Of a stretch of DNA of 52,130 bases, positions 1 to 8,852 are shown piece by piece. Source of the stretch: Lachnospiraceae bacterium. Lineage in GTDB: Bacteria; Bacillota_A; Clostridia; Lachnospirales; Lachnospiraceae. Numbering within the stretch: the stretch's first letter is position 1; each line of letters starts with the position of its first letter. Location: the NCBI GenBank assembly GCA_024691045.1, contig JAILOC010000094.1, positions 1-52,130 of the forward strand, written 5' to 3'. Below the pieces are notes generated by a model, which was not told the origin of the DNA, searched no databases, and saw only the letters and a list, made by a program, of their open reading frames with translations. Made by a program: the position numbers and the translations under genes.

Positions 1-1
1 C

Positions 2-1237
2 GAAGCTCTCTATACAGTCAATATGGGCACCGGAACAATCCAGGATGCAATGGATCTTGTTGAATATACTAATCATGCGGGCGGTACATACTGGTCTGAT
101 CTTCGCAGGAAGAACGGGCATGAGGATCCTTACGGCGTGAAGATATGGTATCTCGGAAATGAAATGGACGGCCCCTGGCAGCTTGGTGCATGGGATAAGA
201 ATCCCGAAGGCTACGGACATAAGGTTCTGGAGACTTCCAAGGCAATAAAATGGATAGATGAAACCATTGAAACAGCCGTTTGCGGTTCATCAGCACCTTT
301 TATGGAGACATTCCCCGCATGGGACGAGGCGGTACTTGATAAATGCTATGACGTGGTGGATTATGTTTCCGTACATCATTATCACTCGGCACCTCCCGGA
401 GATATCAGGGCTCTTCTCGGAGGTTCGCTCTATTACGAGGATTATATAAATAATCTTACCGCTATGATCGATTATGTTGCATCCAAGCACAGATCCCCCA
501 AGAAAGTCATGATCTCACTGGATGAATACGGATGCATGGTAAGACCTCTTGAGCCTCTCCATCCCGGATACGGACGTTATAACATGGCCCGTAATCACTA
601 TAAGTTTGATCCTAACAGAAGTTATGTACTCCATGATCCTGATAATATGCCGGAAAGGATCTTCCCGGGCGGAGATATGATACATGCTCTGAGCACCGCT
701 TCCGTACAGATGGCTATGCTCCGTCATGCTGACCGAGTCAAGATCGGATGCCAGACAGGCGGACTTGCTTCTCTTGCGGCATCTAACCATGATCATATCT
801 GGAAAAGTGCTTCATATCATTCCTTTACCCAGATGATCAAATATGCCAGGGGAACTTCGATGCAGGTCAAGGTCGAGAGCGAAACCTATGACATGCCCGG
901 ATATGCGATTGAAGACACTTCCCAGTACACCGGAAAAGAAGGCGTTAACTACATCGATGCCGCCTGTGCGTGGGATAAGGAAAATACGAGACTTGCAGTA
1001 TTTGTGATAAACAGAAACGAAGAGAGCGAATATCCGTTGACCGTCGATATCAAGGGCTTTGAAGGTTATAAGGTTATGAAGGCAACCTCCATGACCGCGG
1101 AAAATCTTGAAGTCAGAAACGAATTCGGAAATGAATTCATAATGCCTGAGGATGTAATGGATTACACTCTTGAAAACGGCGAATTCAAGCTTCATGTAAA
1201 ACCGCTTTCCTGGAATGTATACGTTTTCGAAGGATGA
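2..1237 (+). CDS. alpha-L-arabinofuranosidase, GH51 family (5' end outside window)
   Basis: The reading frame is open from base 2, so the gene starts upstream and the first ATG at 23 is internal; 411 C-terminal residues are present. GH51 enzymes remove terminal arabinofuranosyl units from arabinan and arabinoxylan. Visible are the (beta/alpha)8 barrel segment VKIWYLGNEMDGPW, whose Glu (codon 161-163) is the expected acid/base, and MISLDEYG, whose Glu (codon 524-526) fits the nucleophile although the family more often reads DEWN. The last ~110 residues look like the usual C-terminal beta-sandwich. No export signal can be judged because the N-terminus is missing; many clostridial GH51 enzymes are cytoplasmic. 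The family is clear; substrate preference is inferred. Confidence 0.88.
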   Translation, partial: EALYTVNMGTGTIQDAMDLVEYTNHAGGTYWSDLRRKNGHEDPYGVKIWYLGNEMDGPWQLGAWDKNPEGYGHKVLETSKAIKWIDETIETAVCGSSAPFMETFPAWDEAVLDKCYDVVDYVSVHHYHSAPPGDIRALLGGSLYYEDYINNLTAMIDYVASKHRSPKKVMISLDEYGCMVRPLEPLHPGYGRYNMARNHYKFDPNRSYVLHDPDNMPERIFPGGDMIHALSTASVQMAMLRHADRVKIGCQTGGLASLAASNHDHIWKSASYHSFTQMIKYARGTSMQVKVESETYDMPGYAIEDTSQYTGKEGVNYIDAACAWDKENTRLAVFVINRNEESEYPLTVDIKGFEGYKVMKATSMTAENLEVRNEFGNEFIMPEDVMDYTLENGEFKLHVKPLSWNVYVFEG

Positions 1238-1252
1238 ACCGGCAGGTAGAAT

Positions 1253-2068
1253 ATGAAGAAACAGCTTGCCAATATAATAACGGGAATAAGGATCGGCTGC
1301 AGCCTGATGATCCTTGTATTTCCTGCGTTCTCCGTATGGTATTATTCCCTTTATATTCTCGGCGGGTTTACGGATATTCTGGACGGTGCTGTTGCCAGAG
1401 GACTCAGGACAGAATCGGATTTCGGTGATAAATTTGACACTATAGCCGATATAACTTTTTCAATGGCAGTATTTTTGAAGCTTGTGGGGCTCATAATTGT
1501 CCCCGGCTGGGTCCTGGTCTGGATTTGTCTGATAATATTGATCAAGTTTTCCAGCATCATCGTATCGCTTACTGTGATCCACCGTTTTATTTCAATCCAT
1601 TCAGTGCTTAACAAGGTCACGGGTTTTTATGTCTATTTTATGATGTTTTCCCTCGGTATAAACATACCTTGGAAGATCAAATTCGTGCTGATTATCGTCG
1701 CTTGCGTTATATCAACCATGGCCGCAGTTCATGAGGCATACTGTATTTTTATGGGTGGTCCCGAAAATATCGATGAGGCAATGGACCGGGTTGAAAGAAT
1801 GGAACTGATCTTCGATAAGCTGGGCGACCTTGTTTACGATGCGGAACACAGTGTTATTGACGATGAACTTATCACCAGATATAAAGCATTCCAGCCCAAG
1901 GTCAGGGAACTTGAAAGATATTATTCCGGCCGTGACTGGAAAAATGATTTTAAGTTGGATCAAAAGGGAAAATTTCCACAGTATTTCAAGAAAGGGGTTT
2001 TGTCTGAGGATGGATTATATAATCTGCTGGATAAAAATAATGAGCTTCGCGAAAGGATCGGCAGATAA
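1253..2068 (+). CDS. CDP-alcohol phosphatidyltransferase family protein
   Basis: A 271-residue membrane enzyme starting 15 bp after the GH51 stop. Residues ~42-67 match the CDP-alcohol phosphotransferase signature exactly (D-x2-DG-x2-AR-x8-G-x3-D-x3-D), read here as DILDGAVAR, eight residues, GDKFDTIAD. The four Asp residues bind metal and CDP-alcohol. Several hydrophobic segments between residues ~10 and 165 are expected membrane helices. The family makes phosphatidylglycerol phosphate, phosphatidylserine, cardiolipin and similar lipids; the acceptor alcohol cannot be read from the sequence. After residue ~170 there is a charged extension of about 100 residues that is not part of the core enzyme and that I do not recognise. 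A terminator-like hairpin follows. Confidence 0.85.
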   Translation: MKKQLANIITGIRIGCSLMILVFPAFSVWYYSLYILGGFTDILDGAVARGLRTESDFGDKFDTIADITFSMAVFLKLVGLIIVPGWVLVWICLIILIKFSSIIVSLTVIHRFISIHSVLNKVTGFYVYFMMFSLGINIPWKIKFVLIIVACVISTMAAVHEAYCIFMGGPENIDEAMDRVERMELIFDKLGDLVYDAEHSVIDDELITRYKAFQPKVRELERYYSGRDWKNDFKLDQKGKFPQYFKKGVLSEDGLYNLLDKNNELRERIGR

Positions 2069-2114
2069 AGGAAAAAGGTCAAAAACTCAAACGCATAAAT
2101 TATAGTAAGAATAT

Positions 2115-2143
2115 TTGACAGTTCACGCGCCCTGATTTATAGT
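2115..2143 (+). promoter_or_regulatory. sigma-70-type promoter of the proB operon
   Basis: TTGACA at 2115-2120, a 17-bp spacer and TATAGT at 2138-2143. The -35 is perfect and the -10 differs by one base. Transcription would begin near 2150, about 66 nt before proB. The -10 lies inside the hairpin at 2129-2173. Confidence 0.75.
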
Positions 2144-2180
2144 AAAACGGTATGTTTTCTATGATCTGAGGGCTTTTTTT
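2129..2180 (+). terminator. intrinsic terminator after the phosphatidyltransferase gene
   Basis: Imperfect long hairpin: GCCCT pairs with AGGGC, then GAT/ATC, ATAG/CTAT and AAAAC/GTTTT around the loop GGTAT, with small bulges. Seven T follow at 2174-2180. It would end transcripts from the gene ending at 2068. The proB promoter is embedded in its 5' arm. Confidence 0.65.
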
Positions 2181-2215
2181 ATCAGAAATATGTATATTAA
2201 CGGTTTAATGAAAAA

Positions 2216-3082
2216 ATGAGCGATTTAAGAGAAAATTTTAAGAACAAAAAAAGGATTGTCGTCAAGATCGGATCTTCATCCATAAATCACCCTGAAAGCG
2301 GCGGAATGGACTTTTCAAGGATAGAGCTTCTTGTAAGACAGCTTTGTGATATCCATAATTCCGGCAAGGATGTCGTGCTCGTATCATCCGGTGCGATTGC
2401 CGCAGGTAAGTATGCCATCGGATACGGAAGGGACAGATCCATATCCCATGAGCTTACGCTTCCCCAGAAGCAGGCATGTGCCGCAATCGGGCAGGGAAGA
2501 CTTATGAACATATACGAGAAGTTCTTTACCGAGTATAACCAGCTTCCCGCTCAGGTCCTTATGACCAAGGATACGGTATTAAATGACAATAACCGCAATA
2601 ATGCGACCAATACCTTCAAGGCGCTTCTTGATATGGGGGTTATACCCATCGTTAACGAGAACGATACCATCGCAACCAACGAGATTGAGATCGGTGACAA
2701 TGATACTCTTTCTGCAATGGTAGCTTCAATGGTAGGTGCCGATCTGCTCATTCTTTTGTCGGATATTGAAGGCCTTTATACGGATGACCCCAACAGGAAT
2801 CCTGAAGCAAAATTTATCAATGAGGTACCGAAGATCACTGCAGAGTATCTCGAGATGGGTAAGGATTCGACCGGTACGGGAATGGGAACGGGCGGAATGA
2901 GCACCAAACTCAATGCTGCACGGATTGCCACCAAGTCGGGTGCGGATATGGTCATCTGCTCAAGCAAGGACCTTACCATTCTTTCCCGGATAATTGCAGG
3001 AGAGGATGTCGGAACAGCATTTGCATCCGATAAGGACGAAGATTTCAAACTTCATGAATTTGTTTCCGAAATACTTAAGTGA
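2216..3082 (+). CDS. proB: glutamate 5-kinase
   Basis: Phosphorylates L-glutamate with ATP to gamma-glutamyl phosphate, the first step of proline synthesis in the cytoplasm. Family motifs are clear: KRIVVKIGSSS near the N-terminus, VLVSSGAIAAG, PIVNENDTIA, GDNDTLSAMVA and the glycine-rich GMGTGGMSTKL region of the amino acid kinase fold. At 288 residues it lacks the C-terminal PUA domain of the ~367-residue Escherichia coli enzyme, a natural short form. There is no good Shine-Dalgarno in front of the ATG at 2216. It leads the cluster proB, cyclo-ligase, proA, gltX; the next gene starts 12 bp downstream. Feedback inhibition by proline is known for the family but cannot be seen here. Confidence 0.95.
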   Translation: MSDLRENFKNKKRIVVKIGSSSINHPESGGMDFSRIELLVRQLCDIHNSGKDVVLVSSGAIAAGKYAIGYGRDRSISHELTLPQKQACAAIGQGRLMNIYEKFFTEYNQLPAQVLMTKDTVLNDNNRNNATNTFKALLDMGVIPIVNENDTIATNEIEIGDNDTLSAMVASMVGADLLILLSDIEGLYTDDPNRNPEAKFINEVPKITAEYLEMGKDSTGTGMGTGGMSTKLNAARIATKSGADMVICSSKDLTILSRIIAGEDVGTAFASDKDEDFKLHEFVSEILK

Positions 3083-3094
3083 TAAGAGGTTTTT

Positions 3095-3703
3095 ATGGCT
3101 GATCCCAGACAGGAAATAACCAAAAAACAGATAAGAGCGGATGTCATCGCAAGAAGGGATGCACTTTCCGAGATACAGAAGAAAGCGGCTTCCGAAGAGG
3201 TATGTGCCAGGATCATTGCAGATCCTTTCTATGCAAAAGCAAGAAAGATCCTTGGTTTTATGCCGTTCGGATCGGAGATCGATATTAAGCCCGCTCTCGA
3301 ACAGGCGCTCAAAGACGAAAAGGAAGTATATCTTCCCAGGATCACGACCAACGGTTTTCATAAGGAGATGGAATTCCGCAAGGTTACGGATGTCAATCCC
3401 GTGAATTTTTCCTTTGGCAAGTACAAGATCCTCGAGCCGTCCGAAGAAAACGAACTCTATGAATACAACGAAGCCGATGCGATGATGCTTCCATACAAGG
3501 ACATCATGATAATGCCCGGAGTTGCTTTTGATACATACAATAAGAGAGTCGGATACGGCGGAGGGTATTTTGACAGGTTCCTTGAAGACAAACTGACCCT
3601 CAGGCTTCATTCCATAGGTGTCTGCCACAAATGCCAGATGGTGGAATATGAGATACCCGAGGATGAAGGAGACGTTAGACCTTACAGGATTTATTTTGCT
3701 TAA
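3095..3703 (+). CDS. 5-formyltetrahydrofolate cyclo-ligase
   Basis: ATP-dependent conversion of 5-formyltetrahydrofolate to 5,10-methenyltetrahydrofolate. The 202 residues match the usual family size. The N-terminus has the typical KKQIRADVIARRDALS helix. The signature near the C-terminus reads IMPGVAFD followed by RVGYGGGYFDRFL, which forms the nucleotide and phosphate site. It lies between proB and proA with gaps of 12 and 10 bp, so it is almost certainly cotranscribed with the proline genes although its reaction belongs to one-carbon metabolism. The start ATG follows AAGAGG. The family assignment is firm; why it sits in this operon is unknown. Confidence 0.92.
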   Translation: MADPRQEITKKQIRADVIARRDALSEIQKKAASEEVCARIIADPFYAKARKILGFMPFGSEIDIKPALEQALKDEKEVYLPRITTNGFHKEMEFRKVTDVNPVNFSFGKYKILEPSEENELYEYNEADAMMLPYKDIMIMPGVAFDTYNKRVGYGGGYFDRFLEDKLTLRLHSIGVCHKCQMVEYEIPEDEGDVRPYRIYFA

Positions 3704-3713
3704 AGAGGTGAAT

Positions 3714-4964
3714 ATGTACGATCTTATAAGCTTAGGCGAAAAAGCACGTAATGCTAAATATGATGCGGCTGTTATACCTGCTGATAAAAAGAATGAAGTT
3801 CTGTTAAAGTGTGCGGAAGCCCTAAAAGCAAATGCGGACGATATCATCAAGGCCAATGCCGTCGATCTTGAAAATGCAGTGGCAAACGGTATGAGCACAG
3901 CAATGCAGGACAGGCTTAAGTTAACTCCGGAAAGGATAGACGGAATAAACGAAGGCCTGAGACAGGTAAGCGAACTTCCCGATCCCGTAGGAGAGATCAT
4001 GGATGAGTGGGACAGGCCCAATGGTCTTCACATTACCAAGGTCCGCGTTCCCATGGGTGTTATCGGTATCATTTATGAATCAAGACCCAATGTAACCCCG
4101 GATGCATTCTCGCTTACATTTAAGGCCGGCAGTGCCTGCATTCTTAAGGGCGGCAGTGATTGTATTGAATCCAATAAAGCCATAGTTAAGATTCTCAGAA
4201 GCGTTCTGGAAGATGAGGGGCTTAACCCTGATATTCTTCAGCTCATCGAATCGACCGACAGGGCTGTTACGACCGAGTTCATGAAGATGAAGGACTATAT
4301 CGATGTCCTGATCCCCAGAGGCGGTGCAGGACTCATCCGTGCGGTTGTGGAAAATTCCATGATCCCCGTCATTGAGACGGGAACCGGAAACTGCCATGTG
4401 TATGTGGACAAGGATGCTGATCTGGACATGGCGGTAAATATCATCTTCAATGCAAAGACACAGCGTATTTCCGTATGTAATTCAATGGAAAGCCTTGTTG
4501 TTCATAAGGACATTAAAGATGCGCTTCTTCCGAAGCTTTATGAGAAGCTTTCCGAGAAAAATGTAGAGTTTAGGTGTGATGCTGAATCTCTGGGAGTACT
4601 CGGAGATAAAGCCAAGGCAGCTACCGAAGAGGACTTCGGCAAAGAATACCTTGATTACATTCTTTCCGTTAAGACTGTATCAAGCGTTGATGAAGCAATC
4701 GATCATATCAATAAATACAGCACCCACCATTCGGAAAGCATCGTAACTTCGAACAGGGAAACTGCTGATAAATTCCTTGAGCGTGTGGATGCTGCCTGTG
4801 TATATGAAAATGTTTCCACAAGATTTACCGATGGCTTCGAATTCGGATTTGGTGCCGAGATCGGTATCTCTACGCAGAAGCTTCACGCAAGGGGACCCAT
4901 GGGACTTAAGGAGATCACATCCTACAAGTTCCGCATCGAAGGAAATGGTCAGGTAAGAGGATAA
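3714..4964 (+). CDS. proA: gamma-glutamyl phosphate reductase
   Basis: NADPH-dependent reduction of gamma-glutamyl phosphate to glutamate semialdehyde, the second step of proline synthesis. The reading frame is open further upstream to 3618, but that part overlaps the previous gene. The ATG at 3714 has AGAGGTG just before it and gives the usual N-terminus [12 protein letters not shown] and a normal length of 416 residues. The aldehyde-dehydrogenase-like fold is shown by [19 protein letters not shown] and by the catalytic cysteine in [13 protein letters not shown]. The C-terminal [19 protein letters not shown] segment is standard. It forms a unit with ProB, whose unstable product it uses directly. 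gltX starts 20 bp downstream. Confidence 0.96.
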   Translation: MYDLISLGEKARNAKYDAAVIPADKKNEVLLKCAEALKANADDIIKANAVDLENAVANGMSTAMQDRLKLTPERIDGINEGLRQVSELPDPVGEIMDEWDRPNGLHITKVRVPMGVIGIIYESRPNVTPDAFSLTFKAGSACILKGGSDCIESNKAIVKILRSVLEDEGLNPDILQLIESTDRAVTTEFMKMKDYIDVLIPRGGAGLIRAVVENSMIPVIETGTGNCHVYVDKDADLDMAVNIIFNAKTQRISVCNSMESLVVHKDIKDALLPKLYEKLSEKNVEFRCDAESLGVLGDKAKAATEEDFGKEYLDYILSVKTVSSVDEAIDHINKYSTHHSESIVTSNRETADKFLERVDAACVYENVSTRFTDGFEFGFGAEIGISTQKLHARGPMGLKEITSYKFRIEGNGQVRG

Positions 4965-4984
4965 ATCGAAAGGATTTTACGGAT

Positions 4985-6439
4985 ATGGAGAAGATAAGAA
5001 CCAGGTATGCACCTTCACCCACCGGTAAGATGCATGTCGGAAATTTAAGAACTGCACTTTATGAGTTCCTTGTTGCAAAGCATGCGGGCGGAGACTTCAT
5101 GCTCAGGATCGAGGATACCGATCAGGAGAGATTTGTTGAAGGCGCTATCGATATTATCAACAGAACCCTGGAAAAGACCGGACTTTACCATGACGAAGGT
5201 CCCGACAAGGACGGCGGAGTTGGCCCCTATGTCCAGTCTGAAAGAGTCAAGACCGGCATATATATGAAGTATGCCAAGGAGCTAATCGAAAAGGGAGAGG
5301 CATATTACTGCTTCTGCGATAAGGAAAGACTTGATTCTCTCAAGACTGCCGTATCGGAAGACGGCAAGACCATCACCGTATATGACAAGCACTGCCTCGG
5401 CCTTTCCAAGGAAGAGGTTGAGAAGAATCTCGCAGAGGGTAAGCCCTTCGTCATCAGACAGAATATTCCCAACGAGGGAACAACCACCTTCAGCGATGAG
5501 CTTTACGGAGATATCACGGTCGAGAATTCCGAGCTTGATGATATGATCCTCATCAAATCCGACGGATATCCTACCTATAATTTTGCGAATGTTGTTGATG
5601 ACCATACAATGAACATCACGCATGTCGTAAGAGGTAACGAGTATATTTCCTCATCTCCGAAATACCAGAGACTTTATGATGCATTCGGATGGAAGAGTCC
5701 CGTTTACATCCATCTTCCCCTGATCACAGATGAGAATCATAAGAAGCTTTCAAAGAGAAGCGGACATTCTTCATTTGAGGATCTTCTCGAGCAGGGATTT
5801 ATTTCCGAGGCCATAGTCAATTACATAGCACTTCTCGGATGGTCACCGGAGGATAACAGAGAGATTTTCTCACTCGATGAGCTCATTAAGGAATTCGATT
5901 ACCATCGTATAAGCAAGTCACCGGCCGTTTTTGATATCCAGAAGCTTAAATGGATGAACGGTGAATATCTTAAAGCCATGGATGATGAGAAGTTCTTCGA
6001 GATGGCCAAGCCTTATCTTGAGGCTGCACTTCCTCAGGGCATGGATCTTAAGAAGGTTGCATCCAAAGTCAAGACCAGGATCGAGATATTCCCCGATATA
6101 GCTGATCAGGTGGATTTCCTTTCAGCGGTTCCCGAATACTCTAACGAGCTTTACGCCAATAAGAAGAACAAGATCGATGAAGCAGGTTCACTTTCTGTTC
6201 TTAATGATGTTCTTCCCATACTTGAAGCTCAGGATGATTATTCCAACGATGCACTTTACGCTTCGCTTCTTAAATATGCGGAAGATAAGGGCTATAAAAA
6301 CGGATATGTTATGTGGCCTGTTAGGATCGCCCTTTCCGGAAAGGTCATGACCCCCGCAGGAGCGACGGAGATACTCGAGCTCCTCGGTAAAGAAGAATCC
6401 GTAAAGAGAATAAAGGAAGCTGTAGCTAAGCTTTCGTAA
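4985..6439 (+). CDS. gltX: glutamyl-tRNA synthetase
   Basis: Class I aminoacyl-tRNA synthetase charging tRNA-Glu. The HIGH-type motif is MHVGN within [20 protein letters not shown], and the KMSKS-type motif is KKLSKRSG. The 484 residues are the normal length; the C-terminal third is the helical anticodon-binding domain. Whether it also charges tRNA-Gln (non-discriminating) cannot be decided without the anticodon-domain residues aligned to characterised enzymes. It follows proA by 20 bp; glutamate is the shared substrate of proB and gltX, which may explain the linkage. No terminator is obvious in the 53 bp before the regulator gene that follows. Confidence 0.95.
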   Translation: MEKIRTRYAPSPTGKMHVGNLRTALYEFLVAKHAGGDFMLRIEDTDQERFVEGAIDIINRTLEKTGLYHDEGPDKDGGVGPYVQSERVKTGIYMKYAKELIEKGEAYYCFCDKERLDSLKTAVSEDGKTITVYDKHCLGLSKEEVEKNLAEGKPFVIRQNIPNEGTTTFSDELYGDITVENSELDDMILIKSDGYPTYNFANVVDDHTMNITHVVRGNEYISSSPKYQRLYDAFGWKSPVYIHLPLITDENHKKLSKRSGHSSFEDLLEQGFISEAIVNYIALLGWSPEDNREIFSLDELIKEFDYHRISKSPAVFDIQKLKWMNGEYLKAMDDEKFFEMAKPYLEAALPQGMDLKKVASKVKTRIEIFPDIADQVDFLSAVPEYSNELYANKKNKIDEAGSLSVLNDVLPILEAQDDYSNDALYASLLKYAEDKGYKNGYVMWPVRIALSGKVMTPAGATEILELLGKEESVKRIKEAVAKLS

Positions 6440-6492
6440 ACTGCATATATTTTCATACATTTATCATGGATTATCATGATCGGAGCAGATCC

Positions 6493-7179
6493 ATGCTGAT
6501 AGCATTGTGTGATGACAATAAAACCTTTCTCGAAGATATCCATCAAAAACTGATGGATTTTCTTCCTGCGGAAACTCAGTATTTAACCTTTGAATCCGGT
6601 GATGAATTTTTAAAGGCGGATATTGAACCCGATTACATTTTTCTTGATATTGAAATGCCCGGGATTGACGGGATAGAATTAAAAAACCGTCTGGAAGAGA
6701 CTAATAAGAAAACGCGCATAGTTTTTCTGACCAGCTACAGTGAAAGAATGCGCGAGGCATTTGGCAACCGTGTTATTGGATTCCTTGATAAACCGGTATC
6801 ATACGCCGATCTGAAGATCATAGTCGATAAGATTCTTAAGAAACTGAACAGGCAATATTTTGAATTTGATGATGGCGATAAGCATCATGTAATACCCTAT
6901 GATGAGATCTTATTTATCAGTTCCGATGACAAATATACTTATCTTAATACATCGGATAATAAAAGATACTGTATCCGCAAAACTTTAAAGGAATGGAATG
7001 AAGTGCTTCCCGGAGAATTGTTCTGCAGGATAAACAGATCACATATTATCAACTATTGTCTTTGCAATAACGGAATCAGGAAGATTAAGCTTCCCGGTAA
7101 TAAGGAAACGGAAGTTAGCAGATTATACAGGAATGAATTAAAAAAAGGATACACAGATTATCTGTTGTCTAATGCCTGA
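6493..7179 (+). CDS. LytTR-family response regulator
   Basis: Cytoplasmic DNA-binding regulator with an N-terminal receiver domain (residues ~1-118) and a C-terminal LytTR domain (~130-228). Receiver features are the acidic pair in LIALCDDNK, the phospho-acceptor Asp52 in FLDIEMPG, the Thr/Ser region FLTSYSE and the Lys in FLDKPVS. The LytTR part contains IPYDEILFISSDDKYTYL and the ending FCRINRSHIINY. I chose ATG 6493 because GGAG lies 7 bp upstream and it gives a canonical receiver start; an in-frame ATG at 6466 would add nine residues. The kinase gene follows by 23 bp. AgrA, ComE and PlnC relatives bind direct repeats; candidate repeats lie at 8483, 8739 and 10115. Confidence 0.93.
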   Translation: MLIALCDDNKTFLEDIHQKLMDFLPAETQYLTFESGDEFLKADIEPDYIFLDIEMPGIDGIELKNRLEETNKKTRIVFLTSYSERMREAFGNRVIGFLDKPVSYADLKIIVDKILKKLNRQYFEFDDGDKHHVIPYDEILFISSDDKYTYLNTSDNKRYCIRKTLKEWNEVLPGELFCRINRSHIINYCLCNNGIRKIKLPGNKETEVSRLYRNELKKGYTDYLLSNA

Positions 7180-7202
7180 ATGGTTTTTGACCGGAGAAGA
7201 AA

Positions 7203-8474
7203 ATGACAAGTGAATTTGTTATATCCACATTATATTATCTTCTTGCAGCTGTTTCTTTTTGGGCGATGTTCCTCTTGTTTTACAGGTATAAAAACCCCCG
7301 CTGGTATTTATACTTTGCTGTCGGATCAGTTGTAATAGCGGTTTCAAGTATTATTTTCCCCCAGAATCATCACATTCCTACTATTATTCAGTTCATATTT
7401 GCAGTCCTTGTTGTGAAGGACGATATCATATCCAAGATTCTTAATATTCTTTTAGCTTATACTTCTACAGGAGTATTATTTTCAATTTTTAAGATCGTAC
7501 TTAGGCTGTTTATCAGTAAGCCTGCCTATGAAATGATGGTAAATGTCATTATCGGACTAGTGACATCCATTATTATTCTTTATGCACACAGAACCGGTCT
7601 TCATGAAGTTTTGATCCTGTATTTTGGCCAGAGCAAAAAACTTAATAAGGTCATAAATCTGATACTTATAGTAGCCACTGAATTATTGATCACATATGGC
7701 GAGATGATGGGACGGGATTTTGTCGGAGAAGGATTTGCATCGGTTTATCTCCTGATAGCACTTGTCGCAGCCGTATTGATCGGTTATATGATGATCTCCG
7801 TATGTGTTGATTATTATAAACAGGATGAGCTGAAAACAGAGAACGAGACCAAAGAAATAATCATATCCGAACAGAAGGCTATTTATTCACTTCTTATGGA
7901 AAAAAATAATGAAGTGAAGAAATTCAGACATGATCTGAATAATAATCTCGGAACCATTCAGCTGCTTCTCGAAAATGACAAGATCGAAGATGCCAAAGAT
8001 TTCATGAAAAAGCTCACTTCTGAGAATAATAATCTTCGTATAAGACAGGTGTATTTCGGTAATGAGATCCTTGATACATTGATCGTGATGATGGCAGGAC
8101 GTGCCAATGACAATAATGTTGATATCCGCGTAAACGGTGAGATAAATTTTGAAGGCGTAAACATTTATGATATATGCTGTATTTTCTCAAATGCCCTGAG
8201 TAATGCTACAGAAAGCTGCATACTTCAGAAATGCAGCGGACCTGTAAATGTAAATGCTGTTTCAAAGGGCGGTGTACAGATCATATCTTTCAGTAATCCC
8301 GCAACCGCAGATATGTTTGAAAATATTCAAAACAGGAAATCAGGCAAGGAGGATTCTGGGGAACACGGAATAGGAATCGGTAACATTATCAATGCGGCAT
8401 CCAGATTAAAGGGACGGGCAGAGTACTTTTTCGAAAACGGAGAAGTTATTCTTAAGATCATGCTTGGCCTATGA
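7203..8474 (+). CDS. GHKL-type sensor histidine kinase (AgrC/BlpH-like)
   Basis: A 423-residue membrane kinase. The first ~210 residues hold about six or seven hydrophobic helices, the usual peptide-pheromone sensor layout of this family. A short helical linker leads to the dimerisation motif VKKFRHDLNNNLG with phospho-acceptor His243. The ATPase domain has CCIFSNALSNATESC (N box) and HGIGIGNI (G box). The start ATG at 7203 follows GGAGAA. It is paired with the LytTR regulator directly upstream. No AgrB-type peptide processing gene is nearby, so a cyclic AgrD-like signal is unlikely. A linear signal exported by the C39 transporter, or the 25-residue ORF downstream, are candidates. The ligand is inferred only. 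Confidence 0.9.
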   Translation: MTSEFVISTLYYLLAAVSFWAMFLLFYRYKNPRWYLYFAVGSVVIAVSSIIFPQNHHIPTIIQFIFAVLVVKDDIISKILNILLAYTSTGVLFSIFKIVLRLFISKPAYEMMVNVIIGLVTSIIILYAHRTGLHEVLILYFGQSKKLNKVINLILIVATELLITYGEMMGRDFVGEGFASVYLLIALVAAVLIGYMMISVCVDYYKQDELKTENETKEIIISEQKAIYSLLMEKNNEVKKFRHDLNNNLGTIQLLLENDKIEDAKDFMKKLTSENNNLRIRQVYFGNEILDTLIVMMAGRANDNNVDIRVNGEINFEGVNIYDICCIFSNALSNATESCILQKCSGPVNVNAVSKGGVQIISFSNPATADMFENIQNRKSGKEDSGEHGIGIGNIINAASRLKGRAEYFFENGEVILKIMLGL

Positions 8475-8482
8475 TGCTGTTC

Positions 8483-8508
8483 ACGACATTTTTTTGCATC
8501 TTACGACA
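8483..8508 (+). promoter_or_regulatory. direct-repeat site 1, likely LytTR regulator box
   Basis: ACGACA at 8483-8488 and again at 8503-8508, start-to-start distance 20 bp, each preceded by TTC or TT. Two helical turns between half-sites is the arrangement used by LytTR regulators (family knowledge: ~21-22 bp). A TATATT -10 candidate is at 8538-8543. The first ORF downstream is the 25-codon ORF at 8568. Confidence 0.6.
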
Positions 8509-8567
8509 AAGTGTTTGTTTATGCGATTTTGTGCTGATATATTTATATTCAGTGGAGGTGCAATGAT

Positions 8568-8645
8568 ATGGGAAGTTATTCTGTAGTTTGTTATTTTAAC
8601 AGTGATGCATATGATTTTTGGCGCTGGCTGGCATCACATTTTTGA
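8568..8645 (+). CDS. 25-residue peptide, possible signal peptide
   Basis: A very short ORF with a strong Shine-Dalgarno (GGAGG at 8554-8558, 9 nt before the ATG). The peptide begins MGSYSVVCYF and ends DFWRWLASHF; it is aromatic-rich, has one Cys and carries no double-glycine leader or long hydrophobic signal. It stands alone: a paired-repeat site lies 60-85 bp upstream and a 14-bp perfect terminator follows 24 nt after the stop. Placed directly after the kinase gene, this is where peptide pheromone genes of ComCDE or Agr-like systems are found. I do not recognise the sequence. An alternative ATG at 8563 gives only seven residues. Expression and function are inferred; it could also be a leader peptide or a leaderless bacteriocin. 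Confidence 0.5.
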   Translation: MGSYSVVCYFNSDAYDFWRWLASHF

Positions 8646-8668
8646 TTGGATTAAAACTGAATATTTGT

Positions 8669-8703
8669 AAAAGCCGAATTGCTTTACGGGCAATTCGGCT
8701 TTT
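8669..8703 (+). terminator. strong intrinsic terminator after the 25-residue ORF
   Basis: Perfect 14-bp stem: 8669-8682 pairs with 8690-8703 around a 7-nt loop, with AAAA in the 5' arm and TTTT ending the 3' arm, so it could work on both strands. It isolates the short ORF as its own transcript. The rest of 8475-8852 holds only the two repeat sites and the short ORF. Confidence 0.85.
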
Positions 8704-8738
8704 GTATTTATTCTCCTGGTTTCGGTCAGCAGTCGAAC

Positions 8739-8764
8739 ACGACAAAAAATATTGGTTCACGACA
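8739..8764 (+). promoter_or_regulatory. direct-repeat site 2, likely LytTR regulator box
   Basis: ACGACA at 8739-8744 and 8759-8764, again exactly 20 bp apart; both copies are preceded by AC or TTC as in site 1. A weak -10 (GATACT, 8792-8797) lies downstream. The next gene is the 152-residue protein at 8853, whose 5' leader would be ~50 nt. Confidence 0.6.
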
Positions 8765-8852
8765 TTTTGATTGAATGCCAAATATGTACTTGATACTGTT
8801 TTAATGGTTCAAATATTTTCTGTATATTTCAATTTTTTCTGAAAGGATCAAC

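Noticed and set aside
2960..4021. 353-codon open frame on the minus strand across proB, the folate ligase and proA
   Set aside because: Antisense to three genes with clear family motifs; the frame is a by-product of codon bias and has no recognisable motif.
8563..8586. Alternative seven-residue frame starting at 8563 after the same ribosome site
   Set aside because: Only 4 nt from GGAGG and stops after seven codons; the 25-codon frame has better spacing.
8596..8781. Minus-strand 61-codon frame over the short-peptide unit
   Set aside because: It runs through the terminator stem and regulator box and shows no ribosome site or protein-like pattern.
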